This document shows positions 48,247-55,858 of a stretch of 64,000 nucleotides of DNA, piece after piece. Every line of letters begins with the position of its first letter. Position 1 is the stretch's first letter. Source of the DNA: JAHEJE01 sp965216335 (GTDB taxonomy: Bacteria; Pseudomonadota; Alphaproteobacteria; Rhizobiales; Aestuariivirgaceae). Made by a program: the position numbers and the translations under genes. The notes below the pieces were generated by a model, which worked only from the letters and a program-made list of their open reading frames with translations, searched no databases and had not been told where the DNA came from. The stretch is from NCBI GenBank assembly GCA_965216335.1, contig OZ244154.1:1488001-1552000 (forward strand). Reading direction: 5' to 3'.

Positions 48247-48567
48247 AGCCCGCAAGGGCTGAGGCAAGGGCGACTGCCCGTCCGAGCCTATGCGAGGCAC
48301 TCGCGGAGGCCAGCCGCGTTAGCGGCGGTGCGGCCGTGAGCGAAATCAGACCCAGCCCGCAAGGGCTGAGGCAAGGGCGACCGCCCGTCCGAGCCTATGC
48401 GAGGCACTCGCGGAGGCCAGCCGCGTTAGCGGCGGTGCGGCCGTGAGCGAAATCAGACCCAGCCCGCAAGGGCTGAGGCAAGGGCGACGGCCCGCCGGCG
48501 CTGATGCGCCGCGCCCGCGCAGGCCCGAAGCCCAAAGGGCTGAGGAATAGCCATGAGCGCAATCAAA
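48247..48567. repeat. 107-bp tandem repeat, two full units and one decayed unit
   Basis: Units start with AGCCCGCAAGGGCTGAGGCA at 48247, 48354 and 48461. The first two are nearly identical; the third keeps the first 27 bases and the final GAGCGCAATCAAACCC-like end but has diverged in the middle. Each unit contains small hairpins such as CCGCGTTAGCGG. Confidence 0.8.
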
Positions 48568-49203
48568 CCCGGCTGACACCTGCCAGCAGCCCGATCCCGC
48601 ACAGCCGTACACCCGGCTGAGCCTTGCCGGCCTGCCGTAACCAATGGGGAAAGACGGGGCGCTTGACGTTGCACCATCCTGAATTTTTATGCGGCGCTTC
48701 GCCGAGCGCCCCGCACCGGGTCATTTTCAGCTTATCCGCAGGCCCCGGGGTCCTGAGTGTTTTCTCACCCCCACGCCCGGGCTAACCTCAACCGCGTCAC
48801 CGCGCATAAAGGAGCCAGACGCTGCACCGACTGCGGCACTGGACATCTGCGGTTTCACCCCTCTCGACCCTGCGGGCGTTACTCCGCAAACCCGAGACGA
48901 AACCCGGCCCTGCCTTGCGGGTGGCAACGCTGGATCCATCCGTTCCACCAAGGCAGGCGCGGCCAATGTATAGGAAAATTATTCCGCTGTCAAGTTTTTG
49001 TTTTCTTTTTGTTCTCAAACAGGCTTCCACACTTGGACAACTCCGCAACCCGTCATCACCGGGCTTGTCCCACTGCTGTCCGGTTTAACATTGGGTGAAA
49101 GCACATTTCTTCCATTGTATTGGATAGTTGCATGCACCCCAACAAGCTCCGACATGGCTTCAGGTTGGCTCCGAGCCATTCCCTCCCCTAGAAAAGGGGA
49201 GGG

Positions 49204-49471
49204 CTAGAGCCTTTTTTGACAATACCAAGCCATTTGATGGGTCAAATTCGTTCAGTCCGGCAAGCCATGGCGCGCCGCGCGATACGGTGTATCGGGCAAG
49301 CGGCATGGCGCACCGGATGGGCGAATTTGTCCCACCGAAGGCCTGCTTTTCGCGCTCGCTGGACAGCGTTAGGCGGCACTTGTGGTCAGCCAGACCACGG
49401 CGTGCCGCCCGCCTTGCCAGCAAACGCGAAAAGCCGGTCAAATGGCTCGGTATTGTCAAAAAAGGCTCTAG
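49204..49471. mobile_element. Second MITE-like element, CTAG-flanked
   Basis: Terminal inverted repeats of about 37 bp begin CTAGAGCCTTTTTTGACAAT on both ends and continue to GCCATTTGA. CTAG at each end fits a YTAR-type target duplication as described for IS5-group transposons. The interior is a nest of further palindromes, for example GCGGCAC-ttGTGGTC paired with GACCACggc-GTGCCGC. No transposase is encoded. Confidence 0.75.
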
Positions 49472-49805
49472 GGTGGGGATTGATGGCGGTGCAACACATT
49501 GATTCCATTGTGTCTTGCACCGCCATCAACCCGCATCCCGACCCCCGTTCAAGCCGGGTGCAGGCTCTTCCCCCCTTTCTGGGGGAAGGAGCATTCATCG
49601 CTAAACCGGGCAGCAGTGGGCTTGTCCCGGTGATCCAGGACCGCAAGGTTGGTCCGCACAATTTCCCCCTGCCCCTTGTGCGGAGGGGCGCAGCGGTGCC
49701 ACACATCGAAGTCTATGGCCGGTTGCACCGCTGCCCCCACCCCGGCGCTCCCCACAAGGGGGAGGGAGTGATGCGGCGAGGTTGTGCGTTTGCGTATGCC
49801 CGGCT

Positions 49806-49891
49806 CCCTCTCCCCTCGCGACGTGCGGACCGGTCAGCGATCGCTCCAGTGGAGCGATTGCCGGTCCAAACGGTTGGGGTGAGGGGGTGGG
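49806..49891. repeat. Dispersed repeat around GACCGGTCAGCGATCGCTCC, copy 2
   Basis: Nearly identical to 6117–6202, with only a few base changes including AATCGC to GATCGC in the core palindrome and CCAGG to TTGGG near the end. Same orientation. Confidence 0.85.
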
Positions 49892-50037
49892 CTCCATGCC
49901 CCGCGCACCGCCGATGACCCAATGCCGGCTTCGCCGCCCCCTCATCCGGCCGCTGCCGCGGCCACCTTCTCCCGCGCGGGGGAGAAGGCGCGGAACGACA
50001 TTCATTCCCCCCGATTGTCATCATCCGGCTTGACCTA

Positions 50038-50201
50038 CGCCGGAAGGGGTTTTCAACCCCTTTCGGAACGGTTTCTGATCTTCCCTCGACGTACACACAA
50101 CATGATACCTACGCCCAGGCACAGCCGTCGACGCAGTACCCACAAGCCAAGACTGCGGCCAGCGAACTGTTCCGGAAGGGGTTCAAAACCCCTTCCGGCG
50201 C
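50038..50201. repeat. Inverted pair of palindromes framing 90 bp
   Basis: GCCGGAAGGGGTTTTCAACC at 50039 is matched in reverse complement by the sequence ending at 50200 (GGTTCAAAACCCCTTCCGGC). Each arm is itself a hairpin of GGAAGGGGTT with AACCCCTTCC. The pair resembles a small terminal-inverted-repeat element, but no target duplication is clear. Confidence 0.55.
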
Positions 50202-50398
50202 GGGTAACCCCAAGGTGAAGGATGGGGAACCGAGCCGTAGCACGGCCTTGCACGCTCGCAGAGCCAGGAGGGATTCAGTCTGCCACCCAACCTCATCATG
50301 CCACAAAACCTCCACACAGGAGGGAGTAAACTGCCGCCGTAATTCACTGTAACTCTGTCACCGTAACTCTAATTGCAGCTCCGTAGCTCCAAACCAAA

Positions 50399-51331
50399 TC
50401 ACATCACCAACGCTTTGTGAATTGGGTGACAGCTCGGGTACCGAGAATTCAACAACGTCAAAAGTAAAAATGTAAAATGCTGACCTTTATTCTTAAGTTC
50501 TCGAAATTTTTCACTATGTGTCCTTCTATCAATATCCGTATCACAAAGCATATTTCTAACATCACAGTCACGTAAATCGCGTAAAAAATCATCATATAGA
50601 TTTAACGCTGAATCCGCACTGCTTCCAAACACAAATGAAACTCTATCTATTGGCGTCAACTCCGATAACTCAAACAAAATATCCCGTTTTCGGCTAAATG
50701 TTTGCTGCGCAGTTTCAGCCGCCATTAAAATACCGCCAAAATACAATAATTTCCTTGAAAATACTAATTTTATATTTCTAATACCCCACTCTTTCCCGTT
50801 TTCAGCAGTTTTATTCTCAAAATCCACACAAATCGTCCTATAGTATCGTATCAAATCATTCAAAAAAAATAGCGCCAATTGATGTTCAGATATTTTATCC
50901 GAAATGTAACGCTCAATCAGTTTCTTTTTTATACTAACAAAATAATCTTCGCAAATTATCGACTTACCCTCCACCAAAAATAGTACCCTCCTTGTAATTC
51001 TTTCATTCGTGTCATTTTTACCGCCAATATTAGTAAGAAGATCTCTGCTTTTTGTTATAGAATTGAACGCTCCATCATTGGAAGGAAGATTCCCTCCAAT
51101 TCTCTCAATAGCATTTTTCATTCTATTCAAAATTAATTCGGCATCAGAGTTATATTCTTCACTTGGTGAAAGAATAAAAAAATCACAATCTGAATTCTGA
51201 TGTGCTTCAAATCTAGCAAACGAACCGTTTGTTACGACACTACATCCCTTACATTCCAAATATGACAATTCTGATTTAAGTTTCTCAATTGTTGACCTCG
51301 AAAATTCTCGACACTCTTCAATACATTCCAT
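50399..51331 (-). CDS. GlnD/DUF294-like nucleotidyltransferase
   Basis: A 310-residue protein. The nucleotidyltransferase signature GSFARFEAHQNSDCDFFIL carries the GS pair (residues 36–37) and the metal-binding aspartates (48 and 50); ITRRVLFLVEGKSI further on resembles DUF294/GlnD-type proteins. The third carboxylate is not certain. The C-terminal half is helical and unassigned. The gene is strikingly AT-rich against its surroundings, a sign of transfer. I chose ATG 51331; a TTG at 51346 would overlap the HD gene's stop (TTGA). Almost certainly co-transcribed with the HD gene; substrate unknown. Confidence 0.75.
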   Translation of the reverse strand: MECIEECREFSRSTIEKLKSELSYLECKGCSVVTNGSFARFEAHQNSDCDFFILSPSEEYNSDAELILNRMKNAIERIGGNLPSNDGAFNSITKSRDLLTNIGGKNDTNERITRRVLFLVEGKSIICEDYFVSIKKKLIERYISDKISEHQLALFFLNDLIRYYRTICVDFENKTAENGKEWGIRNIKLVFSRKLLYFGGILMAAETAQQTFSRKRDILFELSELTPIDRVSFVFGSSADSALNLYDDFLRDLRDCDVRNMLCDTDIDRRTHSEKFRELKNKGQHFTFLLLTLLNSRYPSCHPIHKALVM

Positions 51332-51342
51332 GAACTGCCTCG

Positions 51343-52251
51343 TCAAAAAACGCTTTCATATTTCTTATACCTATCCTCAATATCACTCAAAGAGTCAACG
51401 GACATCGAACCATCAACAACAAATCTACGAAAATTCTTCGGGCTCGCATCTTTTACCAGAAACGAACTTTGAACCCGCTTGACCCTGCTGCACAAATCAC
51501 TAAACATATCACAAGTTAAATCCAAATCTGTTGCCCAATAAAAATCAAGATTTAGCAAATCATTTTGAATCACAAAGTCAGAAACACACCTATCATACAA
51601 GCTATGATTTGGATCAAAAATGTAATTATTATATATTTTATCTTTAATTCTCCAAAATAAATCAGCTGAAAAAATTGAAAGGTCATCAATTTCATATAAA
51701 ATTCTTGAAAAAATCACCGGTGGTACATGACTATTCATAAAAAATGAGGCGCTTCTTGTTATTCCTTCTATAGTATCTATGTTTATACGACCTTGGAACA
51801 AATGTGAAACTTCATTTGAAGAATCATAAAATAATGTTGAGATTACATCATATTTTGAAATTTCATATTTATTTAGTATACGTGAAATTTCGTTGTTGTG
51901 CTGGATCAAGTGCGCGGTTTGCATTCTGTGATTAATACCTAGATGTTTTGAGAATGCCCTTTCCACAGAATGTGAAAGCACTGAATGGCCTACATCGTGA
52001 AGGATTGCGCAGGCGATGGCAAGCTTGACACTCGGTACTTTGAGCTGCAGATTGCTGCAAACATGTTGAGCTAACTTGGCCACACCCAGAGAATGCTCCA
52101 AACGCGTTCCGGATCTTCCTGGGTTGTCACCTGCAAGCGCGTCGATTGCCCCCAAGAATGAAATCTCGGACAATCTCTGAAGGGATTGCGAGCAAACAAG
52201 ATCAGAAACCAGGTCAGAGTATAAATTTTCCGAATTTTGGCTTGATTTCAT
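51343..52251 (-). CDS. HD-domain phosphohydrolase (dNTPase/SAMHD1-like)
   Basis: A 302-residue protein with an intact HD metal site: His53 in RLEHSLGVAKL, His85–Asp86 in ILHDVGHSVLSH, and Asp159 in RINIDTIEGITRSA, the arrangement of dNTP triphosphohydrolase-type HD enzymes. The last 100 residues are not assigned. The gene is AT-rich, like its partner, and stops 11 bases before the partner's ATG. Likely activities are hydrolysis of (d)NTPs or of a nucleotide made by the partner. The ribosome site is weak. Confidence 0.8.
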   Translation of the reverse strand: MKSSQNSENLYSDLVSDLVCSQSLQRLSEISFLGAIDALAGDNPGRSGTRLEHSLGVAKLAQHVCSNLQLKVPSVKLAIACAILHDVGHSVLSHSVERAFSKHLGINHRMQTAHLIQHNNEISRILNKYEISKYDVISTLFYDSSNEVSHLFQGRINIDTIEGITRSASFFMNSHVPPVIFSRILYEIDDLSIFSADLFWRIKDKIYNNYIFDPNHSLYDRCVSDFVIQNDLLNLDFYWATDLDLTCDMFSDLCSRVKRVQSSFLVKDASPKNFRRFVVDGSMSVDSLSDIEDRYKKYESVF

Positions 52252-52412
52252 ATGATTAACGAATGATTTTACGGTTCCACGTTAGCTACTGCATGCAAGA
52301 ATTAGCGATATTATCCGATTACAGACTACATTACTTTGATTAAGGTAGTGTGAGTCGCGTCGAATTACTATGATAAGCGCTAAGCTCCTTTGACATCTCT
52401 CACATTACCGTT

Positions 52413-54950
52413 TCACCGCGCCTTCCCCCGCAACGCCCGCGTCCCCGGCTTGCCACCACTGCTTTTCCCCCGCGGCCGCTTCCCCCCCTTCGGCCAGTGG
52501 CTCTCCGGCGTGGTCACCTTCGACGCAGGCCCCCTCACCCTCCCACGGCTCTTTGAGCCGCGGGTCCCTCCCTCTCCCGCGAGGGGAGAGGGGTATTTGG
52601 CCAACGGGTCGTCCATCACGGCCAGTTCGGTTTCCTTCAACCGCTTGATCTCGTCGCGCAGTCTGGCGGCCTCCTCGAATTCCAGGTTCGCCGCGGCGTC
52701 GCGCATGCGTTTTTCCATGTCGGCGAGGACGGTCTCGAGGTTGTGGCCGACCAGCGGGGTGCCGTCTTCGGTGAAGCCGGGGCCGGCGTCGACGATGACG
52801 TGGTCGCGTTCGTAGACGCTGTCGAGGATGTCGGCGATGTTCTTTTTGACGCTTTCCGGGGTTATGCCGTTGGCCTCGTTGTAGGCGAGCTGTTTTTCGC
52901 GGCGGCGGTTGGTTTCGGCGATGGCGCGGTCGAGCGAGCCGGTGATGGTGTCGGCGTAGCAGATGACCTTGCCGTCGACATTGCGCGCCGCCCGGCCGAT
53001 GGTCTGGACGAGCGAAGTCTCGCTGCGCAGGAATCCTTCTTTGTCCGCATCCAGAATTGCCACCAGAGCGCATTCGGGGATGTCGAGGCCCTCGCGCAAC
53101 AGGTTGATGCCGACCAGGACGTCGAAGGCGCCGAGGCGCAGATCGCGGATGATCTCGATGCGCTCCAGGGTGTCGATGTCGGAGTGCATGTAGCGCACCC
53201 GGATGCCCTGTTCGTGCATGTACTCGGTGAGGTCCTCGGCCATGCGCTTGGTGAGCGTGGTGACGAGAGCCCGGTAGCCGGCCCGGGCGATGTCGTGGCA
53301 CTCGGCGATCAGGTCGTCGACCTGGGTGGCGACCGGGCGGATCTCGACCGGCGGGTCGGTGAGGCCGGTCGGGCGGATGACCTGTTCGGTGAACACGCCG
53401 CCGGTCTGCTCCAGCTCCCAGCCGCCCGGCGTGGCCGAGACATAGACGGTCTGCGGCCGCATGGCGTCCCACTCCTCGAACCGCAACGGGCGGTTGTCAA
53501 TGGCCGAGGGCAGGCGGAAGCCGTACTCCGCCAGCGTCGCCTTGCGGTTGAAGTCGCCGCGGAACATGCCGTTGAGCTGGCCGACCGTGACGTGGCTCTC
53601 GTCGATGAACACCAGCGTATTGTCAGGCAAATATTCAAATAGGGTCGGCGGCGGTTCGCCGGGGGCGCGGCCGGTCAGGTAGCGCGAGTAGTTCTCGATG
53701 CCGGCGCAAGAGCCGGTCGCCATCATCATCTCGATATCGAAGGTGGTGCGCTGTTCCAGGCGCTGGGCCTCGAGCAGGCGGCCGGCCCTGTTGAACTCAT
53801 CGAGGCGGATGAGGAGGTCCTGCTTGATGCGCTTGACGGCCTGGTCGAGGGTCGGCTTGGGGGTGACGTAGTGGGATGAGGCGTAGAGCTTGATGGTCTG
53901 CAGCTCCGCCGTCTTGTGGCCGGTCAGCGGGTCGAACTCGGTGATGGTCTCGATCTCGTCGCCGAACATCGAGATGCGCCAGGCGCGGTCTTCCAGATGC
54001 GAGGGGTAGACCTCCACCGTATCGCCGCGCACCCGGAAGGTGCCGCGCACGAAATTGCCGTCGTTGCGCTTGTAGTGCAGCGCGACGAGATCGGCCAGGA
54101 GCTGCTTTTGCGGGATCTGTTCGCCGGTCTTGAGACCGAAGGTCATGGCCGAATAGGTCTCGACATCGCCGATGCCGTAGATGCACGAGACCGAGGCCAC
54201 GACGATGACGTCATCGCGCTCGAGCAGGGCCCGGGTGGCCGAGTGGCGCATGCGGTCGATCTGTTCGTTGATCGACGATTCCTTCTCGATATAGGTGTCC
54301 GAGCGCGGCACATAGGCTTCCGGCTGGTAGTAGTCGTAGTAGGAGACGAAATACTCCACCGCGTTGTCCGGGAAGAACGACCTGAACTCGCCGTAGAGCT
54401 GGGCGGCCAGCGTCTTGTTGGGGGCGAGGATGAGGGCCGGGCGCTGGGTCGCCTCGATCACCTTGGCCATGGTGTAGGTCTTGCCCGAGCCGGTGACGCC
54501 GAGGAGCACCTGGTCACGCTCCAGCGCGTCGACGCCGGCCGACAACTCACGGATGGCGGCGGGCTGGTCGCCCCTGGGCTCGAACTCGGAGACGGATTTC
54601 AGCGCGATGCCGGCTTCCGACTTCTCCGGCCGCACCGGCTTGTGCGGCAGGAAGTCGGGATTGACCTCCGGCATGCCGGGCCGCATCGGCGTCTCGGCCG
54701 GCAGCCCCTGCTCGGCCCGCGCCTCGCGCTCGGCCTGCTCGGCGGCCCGGGCTTCCATGAGCTTGCGCCCGGCGGCAGGGTCGGGCCGCTGGCGCAGGGC
54801 TTCGGAAACGGGCGCACCGGTGATCGGGTCGAAGGCGGGTGGAACGTGTTCGGCGGTCGGGATGCCGGGCGCACCCTCGATCGGCTTGAGGGGCGCTTCC
54901 TCGAAGCCTTCTACAGCCTTCACGCCGCCGGTCTGTCTGTTGTGGCCCAT
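52413..54950 (-). CDS. uvrB: Excinuclease ABC subunit B
   Basis: An 845-residue nucleotide-excision-repair helicase that loads onto damage with UvrA and recruits UvrC. Walker A is GVTGSGKT (residues 151–158); the damage-probing beta-hairpin region SYYDYYQPEAYVPRSDTYIE, helicase motifs and the C-terminal UVR (UvrC-binding) motif ANLEFEEAARLRDEIKRLK are intact. An N-terminal extension of about 118 residues is usual in rhizobia. Two oddities: the first ten codons (MGHNRQTGGV) are part of a tandem repeat, and residues about 787–808 are an in-frame copy of a dispersed palindromic repeat. No LexA-type GTTC-N7-GTTC site was seen upstream. Confidence 0.97.
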   Translation of the reverse strand: MGHNRQTGGVKAVEGFEEAPLKPIEGAPGIPTAEHVPPAFDPITGAPVSEALRQRPDPAAGRKLMEARAAEQAEREARAEQGLPAETPMRPGMPEVNPDFLPHKPVRPEKSEAGIALKSVSEFEPRGDQPAAIRELSAGVDALERDQVLLGVTGSGKTYTMAKVIEATQRPALILAPNKTLAAQLYGEFRSFFPDNAVEYFVSYYDYYQPEAYVPRSDTYIEKESSINEQIDRMRHSATRALLERDDVIVVASVSCIYGIGDVETYSAMTFGLKTGEQIPQKQLLADLVALHYKRNDGNFVRGTFRVRGDTVEVYPSHLEDRAWRISMFGDEIETITEFDPLTGHKTAELQTIKLYASSHYVTPKPTLDQAVKRIKQDLLIRLDEFNRAGRLLEAQRLEQRTTFDIEMMMATGSCAGIENYSRYLTGRAPGEPPPTLFEYLPDNTLVFIDESHVTVGQLNGMFRGDFNRKATLAEYGFRLPSAIDNRPLRFEEWDAMRPQTVYVSATPGGWELEQTGGVFTEQVIRPTGLTDPPVEIRPVATQVDDLIAECHDIARAGYRALVTTLTKRMAEDLTEYMHEQGIRVRYMHSDIDTLERIEIIRDLRLGAFDVLVGINLLREGLDIPECALVAILDADKEGFLRSETSLVQTIGRAARNVDGKVICYADTITGSLDRAIAETNRRREKQLAYNEANGITPESVKKNIADILDSVYERDHVIVDAGPGFTEDGTPLVGHNLETVLADMEKRMRDAAANLEFEEAARLRDEIKRLKETELAVMDDPLAKYPSPLAGEGGTRGSKSRGRVRGPASKVTTPESHWPKGGKRPRGKSSGGKPGTRALRGKAR
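52529..52592 (-). repeat. Dispersed repeat inserted in frame in uvrB
   Basis: Sequence CCCCCTCACCCTCCCACGG, hairpin GGCTC-ttt-GAGCC, then CCCTCCCTCTCCCGC and GGGGAGAGG, the same element as at 6243 and 46351. It encodes roughly PSPLAGEGGTRGSKSRGRVR between the UVR motif and the basic C-terminal tail. Confidence 0.85.
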
Positions 54951-55818
54951 GGATGTCCGCGTCCGTATGCATTCTGCGTTGTCATCACCCGGCTCGACCG
55001 GGTGATCCAGTATCCACCGATGCCTGTCGCGATCCGAACCGCCGGCGGTTACTGGATGGCCCGGTCAGGCCGGGCCATGACAGGCAAGGATGGGTGCTGG
55101 CGTCCAATATAATCACCGCAACCTTGCGCCGGAAGGGTGGCTGCTGATTCACACCGCCGGTCTGTCTGTTGTGGCCCATGGGTATCCGCGCAATCTACAA
55201 TGTGTCATCACCCGGCCCGACCGGGTGATCCAGTAACCACCGATGCCTGTCGCGATCCGAACCGCCGGCGGTTACTGGATGGCCCGGTCAAGCCGGGCCA
55301 TGACAGGCAAGGATGGGTGCTGGCGTCCAATATAATCACCGCAACCTTGCGCCGGAAGGGTGGCTGCTGGTTCACACCGCCGGTCTGTCTGTTGTGGCCC
55401 ATGGGTATCCGCGCAATCTACAATGTGTCATCACCCGGCCCGACCGGGTGATCCAGTAACCACCGATGCCTGTCGCGATCCGAACCGCCAGTGGTTACTG
55501 GATGGCCCGGTCAAGCCGGGCCATGACAAGCAGGGGTGGGTGCTGGCGTTCAATATAATCACCGCAACCTTGCGCCGGAAGGGTGGCTGCTGATTCACAC
55601 CGCCGGTCTGTCTGTTGTGGCCCATGGGTATCCGCGCAATCTACAATGTGTCATCACCCGGCCCGACCGGGTGATCCAGTAACCACCGATGCCTGTCGCG
55701 ATCCGAACCGCCGGCGGTTACTGGATGGCCCGGTCAAGCCGGGCCATGACAGGCAAGGATGGGTGCTGGCGTCCAATATAAACACCGCAACCTTGCGCCG
55801 GAAGGGCGGCTGCTGACA
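54921..55818. repeat. Four-copy tandem repeat covering the uvrB start
   Basis: Units begin at 54921, 55150, 55373 and 55596 (spacing 229, 223, 223). Each starts with the reverse complement of the first 10 uvrB codons (GGTCTGTCTGTTGTGGCCCA), followed by two back-to-back hairpins (ATCACCCGGCCCGACCGGGT and ATGGCCCGGTCAAGCCGGGC) joined by CCAGTAACC...GGTTACTGG arms. The three distal units are almost identical; the one nearest uvrB is more diverged. Confidence 0.92.
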
Positions 55819-55858
55819 AATCCGGTCAGCGGTGTGACCGCGCTGGCAAAGGTCCGGT

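Larger units (their letters stand above)
47930..50398. other. 2.5-kb gene-free repeat region
   Basis: No credible protein or RNA gene was found. The region contains, in order, an AT-rich patch upstream of the DUF4034-like gene, a three-hairpin repeat, a 107-bp tandem repeat, an undistinguished GC-rich stretch (48690–48970), a second MITE-like element, a copy of the GACCGGTCAGC repeat and a pair of inverted palindromes. Open frames here merely cross repeats. Confidence 0.65.

Noticed and set aside
48689..48973. 94-residue frame in the repeat region
   Set aside because: No ribosome site, no domain, and the opposite strand is equally open.
54951..55150. LexA (SOS) box upstream of uvrB
   Set aside because: No GTTC-N7-GTTC or GAAC-N7-GAAC was found; AACCGCCGGCGGTT is a palindrome of the repeat, not an SOS box.
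55100..55345. TATAAT in each tandem unit as a sigma-70 promoter
   Set aside because: It reads away from uvrB, has no convincing -35 at 17 bp, and the fourth unit has TATAAA instead.
54985..55816. Repeated 64–77-residue frames starting MGHNRQTGGV or ending in the tandem units
   Set aside because: They arise from the tandem repeat carrying the uvrB start; beyond ten codons they run through palindromes and do not resemble a protein.
48247..55818. Tandem repeats considered as CRISPR arrays
   Set aside because: Units of 107 and 223 bp are contiguous with no unique spacers, and no cas genes are near.
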